Below the pieces are notes generated by a model. It was not told where the DNA came from and ran no database searches. It was given only the letters and a program-made list of their open reading frames with translations. From positions 21,626,777 to 21,690,776 of the forward strand of contig JANJXV010000020.1 in NCBI GenBank assembly GCA_024803745.1: a stretch of 64,000 nucleotides of DNA, read 5' to 3'. Every line of letters starts with the position of its first letter. The stretch's first letter is position 1. The stretch is from Megascapheus bottae (lineage: Eukaryota; Chordata; Mammalia; Rodentia; Geomyidae). Both the position numbers and the translations under genes were made by a program. This document shows, one piece after another, positions 57,830 to 60,046 of this stretch.

Positions 57830-58603
57830 CGCGCGGTCATACGAAAACCTGGGAGATGAAGCCAGCTGTGGATCAAAATCGTTTACCATCTATTTTCTTA
57901 TTTTCTGCGAACTCTCCAAAATGAAAAGGAGAGCTTTTTCTCGGCTGTGTATTGGAATCAGTCTTGTCCTGGAAGGGATTGTGTGTGTGTGGGGGGGGGA
58001 GCAGGAAATATTCTTCTTCCTGGTGGAGGGGGGCTTTCACCGGGGGAGGGGGAGGAAGAAGAGGACGCTGGCCGAAATCCCAGGGAAAAATGGTTAACAA
58101 GTGGGCATAGCAGATATTCGCCAAACAGGAGCTGCAAAAACAACAGGTCACCGGGCTGGCGTGACGGCGGGAGATGGAGGGGGAATTGGACTGGAGCTCA
58201 ACCCGTCCTAATAATTACCTTCCCGGGCTCCCGCCCCCTCGTTCCGGGCTCCCTGCCCTCCCACCCCCTAAATAACGTAGATATTTATTCCCCAAACTGC
58301 CGGTCTGCGTGTCGTCAAACTTCACCGGCATATTTCTTTTTTTTTTTTTTTTTTGAATGCGTGTTGTCAAGCGGCTGCGGAGGGCTGTTTCTCCAGCCCC
58401 AGAGAGGGAGCTGCAGGCTGCGGCGCGGCCCGCGCCGGCGGCGGAGGTGGCGGCCCCGGGGACCGGCCCCAGCCCGGGGGCGGCCCGCCGCGCGCCCCCG
58501 GCACCCCTCACCTGGTTTGCCTCCACAGGAAGGTCTGGATGGGCAGGGGGATTCCGCGGCCGCTGTCCTGCTCCGGGCCCTCGGAGCTCTTCCTCTTCAC
58601 CAT
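3145..58603 (-). CDS. UNC80: UNC80, NALCN channel complex subunit (5' part of gene, 22 exons)
   Basis: UNC80 is a very large cytoplasmic scaffold that, with UNC79 and FAM155A, forms the NALCN complex. This complex carries the background sodium leak that sets neuronal resting potential; biallelic loss in humans causes severe hypotonia and developmental delay. The join is 58603-58512, 57462-57414, 54616-54460, 53093-52792, 41006-40883, 39453-39380, 35454-35315, 29370-29109, 28028-27894, 26676-26460, 25823-25683, 24392-24124, 23167-22808, 19567-19421, 16952-16805, 14230-14082, 10999-10833, 10106-10008, 8532-8324, 7163-7057, 5299-5203, 3317-3145. It gives 1,206 uninterrupted codons that match the mammalian UNC80 sequence I remember almost residue for residue. 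Visible traits are a conserved N-terminus MVKRKSSEG, a Gly/Asp run near residues 736-764, and a basic Arg/Ser stretch near 1060-1075. There is no signal peptide. The C-terminal two thirds are outside the window. Confidence 0.97.
3318..5202 (-). other. UNC80 intron 21
   Basis: Mostly unique AT-rich sequence. It contains one degraded B1-like/Geo SINE at 4283-4436 preceded by an AT microsatellite (about 4222-4281). I recognise nothing else. Confidence 0.85.
4283..4436 (-). repeat. B1-like/Geo composite SINE, partial
   Basis: Reverse copy with the Geo half (ggctattgttttaccacttg) and the linker taattggagataagaatctc that marks the B1-headed class. Confidence 0.65.
5203..5299 (-). CDS. UNC80: UNC80 coding exon 21 (residues 1117-1149)
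   Basis: 97 nt encoding [20 protein letters not shown] and an acidic [12 protein letters not shown] plus one base of Gly (phase 1). Acceptor is cttctcag, donor is gtaaat. It has a few conservative changes from my memory of human (for example GREEEE where I recall GRDEEE). Confidence 0.95.
5940..6290 (+). mobile_element. L1 3' end, older subfamily
   Basis: Runs from the tagaagaaac/gtcatataggatgagac part of the 3' region to ctctatacattatccctaa and an A-rich tail. The terminal sequence differs from the young subfamily (ctattaattacaataaaaat) and matches 53507-53672. Confidence 0.75.
6740..6894 (-). mobile_element. L1 3' end
   Basis: Reverse copy: tttttattgtaat, caccagatagtaggtat, tcatgtttttgtccccat. 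Confidence 0.75.
7057..7163 (-). CDS. UNC80: UNC80 coding exon 20 (residues 1081-1116)
   Basis: 107 nt encoding [20 protein letters not shown] and on to SFIRQSSK (phase 0). Acceptor is ctaaatag, donor is gtaaac. The match to conserved UNC80 is complete as far as I recall. Confidence 0.96.
7164..8323 (-). other. UNC80 intron 19
   Basis: Unique-looking sequence with no repeat or conserved signal that I recognise. Two overlapping 96-codon frames near 7592-7902 have no coding features I know. Confidence 0.8.
8324..8532 (-). CDS. UNC80: UNC80 coding exon 19 (residues 1011-1081, Arg/Ser stretch)
   Basis: 209 nt from [20 protein letters not shown] to KLKLPI plus one base (phase 1). Acceptor is attttcag, donor is gtaaaa. 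A Ser/Thr/Glu-rich part is followed by the strongly basic [15 protein letters not shown], with several RxxS sites that basophilic kinases could use (inference). Confidence 0.97.
8763..8953 (+). repeat. IDL-Geo SINE with 15-bp target-site duplication
   Basis: Complete dimer. The tRNA/ID-like half has A-box (tggcctagtggtagagtg) and B-box (gggttcgattcc) sequences; it is followed by the Geo half and an A-tail. Flanked by aaaagaaatagactc at 8748-8762 and 8954-8968, a perfect duplication, so it is a fairly recent insertion. Confidence 0.93.
9082..9297 (-). repeat. B1-like/Geo composite SINE
   Basis: Reverse copy: Geo half first, then the linker (taattgtagataagaatctc) and a B1/7SL-like head ending cctcctgagtagattaca. 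Confidence 0.75.
10008..10106 (-). CDS. UNC80: UNC80 coding exon 18 (99 nt, residues 978-1011)
   Basis: Encodes the end of Arg978, [20 protein letters not shown] and on to PSQTPE plus two bases of His (phase 2 to 2). Acceptor is tcccacag, donor is gtaagt. Its 99 nt are divisible by three, so this Ser/Pro/Glu linker could be an alternative cassette exon (inference only). Confidence 0.95.
10107..10832 (-). other. UNC80 intron 17
   Basis: 726 bp of AT-rich sequence without any repeat I recognise. Confidence 0.85.
10833..10999 (-). CDS. UNC80: UNC80 coding exon 17 (residues 923-978)
   Basis: 167 nt from [20 protein letters not shown] to SKPTGSK plus two bases of Arg (phase 2). Acceptor is ttaaacag. 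The donor reads gttgga, clearly weaker than the other donors of this gene, though still GT. Confidence 0.95.
11586..11810 (+). repeat. B1-like/Geo composite SINE
   Basis: 7SL/B1-like head (ggtggctcatacctctgatc, agctacttaggaggttgag) continuing through a linker into a worn Geo-type end (agcaccaagccttgagttca). Confidence 0.7.
11857..12047 (-). repeat. IDL-Geo SINE
   Basis: Reverse full-length dimer from ttgtcagtcctggggtttga to actaggctacactcctggc. Confidence 0.88.
12873..13066 (-). repeat. IDL-Geo SINE with target-site duplication
   Basis: Reverse full-length dimer with a T-run at the left. Flanked by near-identical copies of agcactaacctttt / aacactaacctttt (about 12865 and 13067). Confidence 0.9.
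13474..13970 (-). mobile_element. 5'-truncated L1 (3' region)
   Basis: Reverse copy of the ORF2-downstream region and 3'UTR, from tattttttattgtaattaat to the aagccagactcaaagg region. Flanked by ggaaatggatatt (13461-13473) and ggaaatggctatt (13971-13983), a 13-bp duplication with one mismatch. Confidence 0.85.
14082..14230 (-). CDS. UNC80: UNC80 coding exon 16 (residues 873-922)
   Basis: 149 nt from the split Asn, [18 protein letters not shown], to [12 protein letters not shown] (phase 0). Acceptor is gcttccag, donor is gtgaga. It includes the hydrophobic helix [13 protein letters not shown] 3' L1 remnant ends about 110 bp downstream of its donor. Confidence 0.96.
14479..14690 (-). repeat. 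B1-like/Geo composite SINE
   Basis: Reverse copy with Geo half, linker and B1-like head (tgagtagctaggattacagg). An ID-like piece (tagagtgctttcttagcaag) follows in plus orientation at about 14692-14750. Confidence 0.7.
16162..16243 (+). repeat. Geo SINE fragment
   Basis: Carries ggcactgtggcttaagtgat and gaattcaagcctcag; it ends directly in the adjacent TC repeat. Confidence 0.6.
16249..16333. repeat. (TC)n then (AC)n compound microsatellite
   Basis: About 28 TC units switch to about 14 AC units at 16304-16305. It probably grew from the tail of the SINE fragment just before it. Confidence 0.95.
16805..16952 (-). CDS. UNC80: UNC80 coding exon 15 (residues 824-873)
   Basis: 148 nt encoding [20 protein letters not shown] through [15 protein letters not shown] plus one base (phase 1). 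Acceptor is cattgcag, donor is gtaagt. This looks like alpha-helical repeat sequence (inference), consistent with the HEAT-like architecture of the protein. Confidence 0.96.
16953..19420 (-). other. UNC80 intron 14
   Basis: Holds one old dimeric SINE (17790-18062). 18100-19420 is unrecognised. Confidence 0.8.
17790..18062 (+). repeat. Old dimeric SINE (B1-like arms plus tRNA-like tail)
   Basis: B1-like segment (gtctgtaattccagctactt), a second B1-like arm (catctgtgaccccagttaca), then a tRNA-like end (atggctcaattggtagattg) and an A-rich tail. Much more diverged than the Geo SINEs. Confidence 0.55.
19421..19567 (-). CDS. UNC80: UNC80 coding exon 14 (residues 775-823)
   Basis: 147 nt, 49 codons, phase 0 to 0, from [20 protein letters not shown] to RHQVFREN, with the conserved Cys/Gly motif [12 protein letters not shown]. 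Acceptor is tggtgctag, donor is gtaaga. It is entirely hidden behind unrelated frames on the other strand and was recognised by its protein match. Confidence 0.95.
19568..22807 (-). other. UNC80 intron 13
   Basis: Contains one old SINE (20770-20925) and a possible MIR relic near 21175-21365 (weak). A 121-codon plus-strand frame at 19959-20324 has no features I recognise. The remainder is unassigned. Confidence 0.8.
20770..20925 (+). repeat. Old B1/tRNA-type SINE, partial
   Basis: Resembles 17790-18062: cccagctactcagaaggcag, then a tRNA-like tail ending ccttgggttcaatcc. Confidence 0.5.
22808..23167 (-). CDS. UNC80: UNC80 coding exon 13 (residues 655-774, poly-Gly linker)
   Basis: 360 nt (120 codons, phase 0 to 0) from [20 protein letters not shown] to NKNQEK. 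Acceptor is cttctgcag, donor is gtatga. The first 40 residues look helical. After a charged Lys/Glu stretch there is a low-complexity Gly/Asp/Glu run at about residues 736-764, coded by GGA/GGT repeats (plus strand 22838-22915). The Gly blocks appear a little shorter than I remember from human, as expected for a slippage-prone repeat. Confidence 0.96.
23168..24123 (-). other. UNC80 intron 12
   Basis: AT-rich; a short CA/TG-rich stretch at about 23860-23905 is the only feature seen. Confidence 0.8.
24124..24392 (-). CDS. UNC80: UNC80 coding exon 12 (residues 565-654)
   Basis: 269 nt beginning [16 protein letters not shown] and ending KNGMLDLS (phase 0). Acceptor is ttgttag, donor is gtaagg. 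The conserved core [20 protein letters not shown] is intact. Confidence 0.97.
24610..24895 (+). repeat. Old dimeric SINE
   Basis: Two B1-like arms (ctacagggaggctgagatca and aaaaagccaggcatgaaggt), then a tRNA-like tail, as at 17790-18062. A 20-bp internal tandem duplication (gagatcaagaggatt) is visible near 24643-24677. Confidence 0.55.
24962..25143 (+). repeat. B1-like/Geo composite SINE
   Basis: B1-like head (ctagctacttagaggctggg), linker, Geo end (aggccctgagttccaggtcc), then an expanded CA-rich tail at 25144-25185. Confidence 0.65.
25683..25823 (-). CDS. UNC80: UNC80 coding exon 11 (residues 518-565)
   Basis: 141 nt, phase 1 to 1, encoding [20 protein letters not shown], then a His/Ser cluster HSHSHH and [11 protein letters not shown]. 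Acceptor is tcatccag, donor is gtgagt. It is symmetric (47 codons), so skipping would be frame-neutral. Confidence 0.96.
25824..26459 (-). other. UNC80 intron 10
   Basis: 636 bp; no repeat or motif recognised. Confidence 0.85.
26460..26676 (-). CDS. UNC80: UNC80 coding exon 10 (residues 446-518)
   Basis: 217 nt from [15 protein letters not shown] to GGWQTTIL plus one base of Gly (phase 1). Acceptor is gtttcag, donor is gtaatc. It includes the very basic GKRRPRRMG and the conserved [20 protein letters not shown]. Confidence 0.97.
26677..27893 (-). other. UNC80 intron 9
   Basis: About 1.2 kb; no repeat or motif recognised. Confidence 0.85.
27894..28028 (-). CDS. UNC80: UNC80 coding exon 9 (residues 401-445)
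   Basis: 135 nt, exactly 45 codons, phase 0 to 0, from [14 protein letters not shown] to LGMNIFKK. Acceptor is tgttaag, donor is gtgagt. A symmetric phase-0 exon like this could be skipped without breaking the frame; the window gives no evidence that it is. Confidence 0.96.
28557..28596. repeat. (CA)n microsatellite
   Basis: About 20 CA units next to the A/T-rich end of the following reverse SINE. Confidence 0.95.
28600..28787 (-). repeat. IDL-Geo SINE
   Basis: Reverse dimer from ttccagtcctggggactaaa to caggcaaaactccggaccc. Confidence 0.88.
29109..29370 (-). CDS. UNC80: UNC80 coding exon 8 (residues 313-400)
   Basis: 262 nt from [20 protein letters not shown] to SLVNTHKTQ (phase 0). Acceptor is gggagcag, donor is gtaaga. 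It contains the strongly conserved [15 protein letters not shown] and a proline-rich stretch [15 protein letters not shown] that could be a docking site (inference). Confidence 0.97.
31455..31530 (+). repeat. Geo SINE fragment
   Basis: Carries ggtagccttgagctgaagaa and gaattcaagccccatgac, the right end of the B1-headed class. Confidence 0.65.
32105..32640 (+). mobile_element. MLT1-like MaLR LTR relic
   Basis: Ancient, non-coding. The order and wording of gattgcaaccctggccata, cttagccaagctgactatgg, attcatgatattcagcaact and, just beyond, ggaacccagaagtggga fit my memory of the MLT1 LTR end and the start of its internal region. Identity is low. Confidence 0.5.
32710..32905 (-). repeat. IDL-Geo SINE
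   Basis: Reverse dimer with a T-run at 32711-32721, from gccagtcctgggccttgaac to ccactaggccaaactcctgg. Confidence 0.9.
33114..33316 (+). repeat. IDL-Geo SINE next to an L1
   Basis: Complete dimer with a long A-tail. Copies of a target-like word lie before it (aaagaacagtgatc, about 33099), directly after it (aagaaacagtgatctg, about 33317) and again after the following L1. Confidence 0.92.
33334..33690 (+). mobile_element. 5'-truncated L1 inserted in the SINE's 3' duplication
   Basis: L1 3' region from acataggccatgtagtatga to tattaattacaattaaaata and an A-rich tail. Flanked by aagaaacagtgatctga at about 33317 and 33691. Contains the G-rich 3'UTR run at 33556-33577. Confidence 0.9.
35315..35454 (-). 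CDS. UNC80: UNC80 coding exon 7 (residues 267-313)
   Basis: 140 nt encoding [20 protein letters not shown] and on to SQERGPTHS plus AG of a split Arg (phase 2). Acceptor is ccaaaag, donor is gtacat. It is a Ser-rich region with many potential phosphorylation sites (inference). Confidence 0.95.
36357..36553. repeat. 197-nt pure purine tract, (GAA)n(GAG)n
   Basis: No pyrimidine on the plus strand: about 16 GAA units, about 30 GAG units, then mixed A/G. The UNC80 transcript therefore carries a long C/U-only tract in intron 6. Confidence 0.97.
37512..37728 (+). repeat. B1-like/Geo composite SINE
   Basis: B1-like head (gtctgtaatcttagctactt), linker (ttaattaaccactagaaaac), Geo end (gtagccttgagctgaagagc). 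AG-rich microsatellites lie on both sides (37491-37507 and 37729-37801). Confidence 0.75.
37729..37801. repeat. AG-rich simple repeat
   Basis: GAGA repeats with a G-run at 37753-37761, in the tail position of the SINE before it. Confidence 0.85.
38737..38962 (+). repeat. B1-like/Geo composite SINE
   Basis: Clear example: gtgcctgtaatcctagctac head, tctccattaaccatcagaaa linker, ggcttaaagtggaagagtgc Geo half, gagttcaagccctgtgattg end. Confidence 0.8.
39380..39453 (-). CDS. UNC80: UNC80 coding exon 6 (74 nt, residues 242-266)
   Basis: Short exon encoding the end of Ala242, then [19 protein letters not shown] and SRHQE, a Ser/Gln-rich and probably flexible linker. Acceptor is ctacacag, donor is gttagt, phase 1 in and 0 out. 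Several residues differ from my memory of human, as expected for a linker. Skipping would break the frame. Confidence 0.94.
39838..40066 (-). repeat. B1-like/Geo composite SINE
   Basis: Reverse copy: Geo half, linker attaattggagatgagaggc, B1-like head ending aggattacaggcatgagcca. Preceded by an AT repeat (39803-39836). Confidence 0.8.
40085..40260 (-). repeat. Older B1-like SINE
   Basis: Reverse and degraded: ctcagccttctgagaagcta, gggtatgagctactggtact. Confidence 0.55.
40610..40790 (+). repeat. MIR relic
   Basis: MIR-like order: gctgttttacctgtatgaac, ataataatcctgcaagtaat, actatgaggacactaaggca, taacctaaaatcacataac. Confidence 0.6.
40883..41006 (-). CDS. UNC80: UNC80 coding exon 5 (residues 201-242)
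   Basis: 124 nt encoding [17 protein letters not shown] through VKPMRNIIT, leaving one base of an Ala codon (phase 1). Acceptor is gtaaccag; the donor gtttgt is weaker than consensus. Where I recall Ile in human (KPIRN) this copy has Met. Confidence 0.96.
42288..42530 (+). repeat. B1-like/Geo composite SINE
   Basis: Well-preserved head (gctgggcgatggtggttcat, gcctgtaatcctagctactc), linker (taattaaccaccagaaaaag), Geo half with a short internal repeat (gagcatca), and a CA tail at 42530-42569. Confidence 0.85.
42530..42569. repeat. (CA)n microsatellite
   Basis: About 20 units at the 3' end of a SINE. Confidence 0.95.
42839..43040 (+). repeat. IDL-Geo SINE inside the older L1
   Basis: Complete dimer with an 18-nt A-tail. 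The 5' target word aaaagaaatgcaaatcaa is at 42821-42838; after the SINE only aagaaatgca (43041-43050) follows before the younger L1 begins. Confidence 0.92.
43051..45297. mobile_element. Younger rearranged L1: direct 5' piece, inverted ORF2/3'UTR, direct 3' end
   Basis: Flanked by aagaaatgca (43041-43050 and 45298-45307). 43051-43357 looks like an L1 5'UTR in plus orientation, with AAGATGGCGG (a YY1-type site) 16 nt from its start. 43358-45105 is minus-strand: the 3'UTR, then the ORF2 C-terminal region up to DITAFLYAN. 45100-45297 is plus-strand 3'UTR with an A-tail, resuming at nearly the point where the inverted piece stops, with microhomology (ttatat). The last two parts fit twin priming. 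The ORF2 piece is open in two overlapping frames (44952-44443, 44471-43899), so it carries at least one frameshift. Confidence 0.85.
46201..46276 (+). mobile_element. 76-bp micro L1 insertion with perfect 15-bp duplication
   Basis: Only the last part of the L1 3'UTR and tail, inside the 3'UTR of the older L1. Flanked by aatgtaacccttcta at 46186-46200 and 46277-46291. Shares the variant gaattaatgcacc/ctggcaaatatcatg with the younger L1 at 45220-45270, so it is probably the same subfamily. Confidence 0.85.
46485..46519 (+). mobile_element. 35-bp micro L1 insertion with 12-bp duplication
   Basis: Carries only ttctattaattacaat, the terminal aaaaatatat and an A-run. Flanked by agcaaaggttga at 46473-46484 and 46520-46531. 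Confidence 0.8.
47061..47131. repeat. (TA)n microsatellite
   Basis: Alternating TA with two ACGTATA interruptions, adjoining the T-rich end of the next SINE. Confidence 0.9.
47131..47326 (-). repeat. IDL-Geo SINE
   Basis: Reverse dimer from ttttgctagtcctaggcttg to caaactcccggcccc. tggtatat occurs on both sides and may be the target duplication. Confidence 0.9.
47345..47483 (-). mobile_element. L1 3' end, older
   Basis: Reverse: gatgtatagaggggttacag, catttgtaaggtactgagtt, ccatgtttttctcctacc. Confidence 0.6.
47580..47711 (-). mobile_element. L1 3' end
   Basis: Reverse: tattataattaatagaagga, attcaccagatagaaggtac, tgttttttgtccccatttcc. Confidence 0.8.
47749..47954 (-). repeat. IDL-Geo SINE with 14-bp duplication
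   Basis: Reverse dimer flanked by cacatgtccatttt at 47735-47748 and 47955-47968. Confidence 0.92.
48117..48172 (+). mobile_element. Very short L1 3' end
   Basis: About 56 bp: ggcaaatataatgtaaccct to aaaaatatatgaaaaaa. I see no convincing target duplication. Confidence 0.75.
49340..49530 (+). repeat. MIR relic
   Basis: Degraded but ordered MIR-like words: gttcaatccttataattccc, cttgaaaaatctgaggctaa, aggaaggcacagata. Confidence 0.5.
49740..49930 (+). repeat. L2-like relic
   Basis: Matches the order of an L2-type 3' region: atgccatgcagtagtctaga, agagatacagttgggacctg, atagcaacaggcaatcaac. Confidence 0.5.
50408..50792 (+). mobile_element. 5'-truncated L1 with perfect 15-bp duplication
   Basis: 3' region from gagatttgcaatagagcaaa to the terminal attacaataaaatatatg and A-tail. 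Flanked by aaaatacattgtcta at 50393-50407 and 50793-50807. The G-rich run at 50663-50684 is intact. Confidence 0.92.
50925..51845 (+). mobile_element. L1 ORF2 relic, endonuclease region
   Basis: Broken coding for the ORF2 endonuclease domain and after: [13 protein letters not shown], then [16 protein letters not shown], then [15 protein letters not shown], with frameshifts and stops throughout. It has no 3' end here and is non-functional. Confidence 0.75.
52059..52252 (+). repeat. IDL-Geo SINE with 14-bp duplication
   Basis: Complete dimer flanked by aagagtattggttt at 52045-52058 and 52253-52266. Confidence 0.92.
52792..53093 (-). CDS. UNC80: UNC80 coding exon 4 (residues 100-200)
   Basis: 302 nt opening with the completed Gly, [13 protein letters not shown], and ending FAPLVHRIK in phase 0. 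It includes the acidic segment [10 protein letters not shown]. Acceptor is tcatgcag, donor is gtaagc. It follows the 11.8-kb intron 4 in genomic order and is the largest exon of the first half of this set. Confidence 0.97.
53507..53672 (+). mobile_element. L1 3' end, older subfamily
   Basis: gtttatttgaaatagagaac, acaagatgattgggaggggg, ctctatacattatccctaca. Same terminal type as 5940-6290. Confidence 0.75.
53771..53822. repeat. (CA)n microsatellite
   Basis: 26 uninterrupted CA units, about 680 bp downstream of the exon 3 acceptor side in intron 3. Confidence 0.95.
54020..54242 (+). repeat. B1-like/Geo composite SINE
   Basis: agctgggtgccagtgggtga head, ttttcaattaatcaccaaaa linker, atggctcaagtggtggagca Geo half, ttcaagccctaggactggca end. 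Confidence 0.8.
54460..54616 (-). CDS. UNC80: UNC80 coding exon 3 (residues 48-100)
   Basis: 157 nt from [14 protein letters not shown] to LLSNRNKL plus the first G of a Gly codon (phase 1). Acceptor is tgtgcag, donor is gtgggt. The sequence matches the conserved N-terminal domain of UNC80 with no gap. Confidence 0.96.
54822..54995 (-). repeat. Old tRNA/B1-type SINE
   Basis: Reverse and degraded: gcaggtgctctaccactttc (tRNA-like), then agatagctgggaatacaggt (B1-like head). Confidence 0.5.
56416..56436. repeat. (GT)n microsatellite
   Basis: About 10 units. Confidence 0.9.
57000..57325 (+). repeat. L2-like relic
   Basis: Follows the order of the L2 3' region: tttctccataatgcttatca, ccatctggcttattgcatg, then gtacctggcacacacagtaa and gtgtttgataatac near the end. 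Confidence 0.65.
57414..57462 (-). CDS. UNC80: UNC80 coding exon 2 (49 nt, residues 31-47)
   Basis: Very short exon encoding the end of the split Ser, then [16 protein letters not shown]. The acceptor ends cttttcag and the donor is gtatgtg. It enters in phase 2 and leaves in phase 0. Its length is not a multiple of three, so skipping it would shift the frame. Confidence 0.95.
57463..58511 (-). other. UNC80 intron 1
   Basis: 1,049 bp running out of the CpG island. It holds a T-run (57681-57699), a GT/GC alternating tract (57777-57834), G-rich runs (57987-58055) and a second T-run (58325-58345). Confidence 0.85.
57777..57834. repeat. (GT)n(GC)n alternating purine-pyrimidine tract
   Basis: About 22 GT units run straight into 7 GC units, 58 bp in all, in intron 1 about 680 bp downstream of exon 1. 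Confidence 0.95.
58512..58603 (-). CDS. UNC80: UNC80 coding exon 1 (residues 1-31, start codon)
   Basis: 92 coding nt beginning MVKRKSSEG and ending FLWRQT plus AG of a split Ser codon (phase 2). The donor is a canonical gtgagg. The ATG has A at -3 and G at +4, a strong initiation context, and the N-terminus is the known UNC80 start. The reading frame stays open upstream of this ATG through GC-rich DNA, so the start rests on homology and context, not on an upstream stop. Confidence 0.96.
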
Positions 58604-58678
58604 GATGGTGGCTCCCGGGAGTCCTCCGGCAGGACCCGGCGCTGGGTCCTCGCTAGCCGCCGCCGCCACCACCACCGC

Positions 58679-58702
58679 TTCCTCCTCCTCCTCCTCCTCC
58701 TC
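58679..58702. repeat. (TCC)n trinucleotide run in the 5' leader
   Basis: Eight TCC/CCT units next to a GCC/ACC run (58653-58677), upstream of the UNC80 ATG. Confidence 0.9.
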
Positions 58703-58915
58703 CCCCCGCTGCTCCCCCCAACTCTCATCCCCTCCTTCCCCGAGGCAGGGCCGCCTCTCTCCGCCCCGCTCCCCCGTCTCTCGCCCCTTCCCCCACCCGT
58801 CCCCGCGCGTGGAACATGGCTGCGGGAGGCGGGCAGGGCTGGAGCAGCCGCGGGCCGGGGAGGGGGGCGCGCAGAGCAGCCGGCCGCCTCGGCGCCCCCG
58901 CGCCCGCTCCCGGCT

Positions 58916-58943
58916 TTCAGCACCTCCCACTGTGGACAGCGGC
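58916..58943 (+). promoter_or_regulatory. Split RE1 (REST/NRSF) element, candidate
   Basis: A perfect left half-site TTCAGCACC (58916-58924) is followed after 9 nt by GGACAGCGGC (58934-58943), which matches the right half-site at 9 of 10 bases. Canonical RE1 has a 2-nt gap. The extra 7 nt puts the halves at a centre distance of about 18, inside the 16-19 range reported for expanded non-canonical REST sites. It lies about 310 bp upstream of the UNC80 ATG, fitting a neuron-restricted gene. Confidence 0.6.
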
Positions 58944-59855
58944 CCGCGCCGGGCGGCCGGGCCCGAGGGGCGAGCCGGGGGCTGGACGAGCCGTGGCAGG
59001 GGGGTGGCCCAGAGAGTCCACGCGCCGCATGGCACGCGCACGCCGGGCCCCTGCCGGCGCGGCCTCTTCTGCGCCCGGGGTCCGGCTTGCCCCCCTCCTC
59101 CACACACACGCACACCCCTAGAGACACCCGGGCTCGGCACCCGCGCAGGGCGCCCCGTCAGGCCCAAGGACTGTCAGGGACGGGGGAGGAGGAGCTCTGG
59201 AGAGCCGCAGAGCTGCCCGGAACGCTGGCACCATTCGCGCCTCCAGCCCAGAAAGAGGTCAAGAGTCCACCTCCGGGGTTAGCGGGGAGAACGCAAAAAC
59301 CCCAGCTTGGCCAGGGGCAGGAAGCCTGCAAGTTCTCGGACTCCAGAGTTGATTCTAAAATGGTAACCAGAGAAGTTCACCGTAGAGACACACGATGCCC
59401 CCTAGCCCGCGGGGTGTCAGTTCTTCACAGATTGAGAAAGAGCATCTGAATCATGCCACCTTCATGGTGCTGGTCACCTCAGTGTAATCTGTCATCTCCC
59501 TCTGGAAGTAATAGCCGCAAAATGCCTGTGGAGTTCTTAGTGGCCCTATTTTTATTTACATTATCCAGCAGCAAAACAAGCAGGGGGGTCGTGAGTGTGA
59601 TGAGATTAAAAAATCAAGGTTGTGTATCTACCTGCAAACAGTCAAAAGAGTAGTCATGCACCTTTCAGCGCAAAGACATTAGTATAATGCATAAAACGAA
59701 GAATCAGACTCTAGGCCTTATCTCAACCAATAGTAAACAGTGTTCCCTTGTAAGCAGAACACGTTCATCTATTTCATATAAAGAAGATTCTATCGAGTAT
59801 ATAGTGATTTTTTTTGACCATGGAAATATATTTCCATTTACTTGTAGTCATTTTT

Positions 59856-60046
59856 TTTTAACCAGTCCTGGGGCTTGTACTCAGGGCCTGAACACTGTCC
59901 TTGGGCTTTCCCAAGGCTAGAGCCCTACTACTTGAGCCATAGCACCATTTCCAACTTTTTTCTATGTATGTGATACTGAGGACTAGAACCCTGGCCTTTG
60001 TGCATGCTAGGCAAGCACTCTACCACTAGGCCAAATTCCAGGCCCC
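59856..60046 (-). repeat. IDL-Geo SINE with 17-bp duplication
   Basis: Reverse dimer flanked by tacttgtagtcattttt at 59839-59855 and 60047-60063. Confidence 0.92.

Larger units (their letters stand above)
58604..59167 (-). other. UNC80 5' leader region, open in frame with the start codon
   Basis: Upstream of the ATG the same frame has no stop for 188 codons. The predicted peptide is low-complexity Arg/Pro/Gly/Ala/Glu, with a Glu run from CTC-type repeats (58679-58702) and an Ala/Val run from GCC/ACC repeats (58653-58677). This is most simply a GC-rich 5'UTR and promoter, not coding sequence. I do not recall an N-terminal extension in UNC80. Confidence 0.5.
58375..59290. promoter_or_regulatory. 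CpG island over UNC80 exon 1 and presumed promoter
   Basis: Extremely GC-rich with dense CpG, against AT-rich surroundings on both sides. It covers exon 1, the start codon and several hundred bases upstream on the minus strand, including SP1-type GC boxes around 58757-58800. I see no convincing TATA box. The transcription start is probably within about 400 bp upstream of 58603, but the sequence does not fix it. Confidence 0.85.

Noticed and set aside
57947..59449. 500-codon plus-strand open frame across the CpG island
   Set aside because: It runs antisense through UNC80 exon 1 and its leader. The peptide is Pro/Arg/Gly/Ala low complexity from GC-rich DNA, with no domain or splice support.
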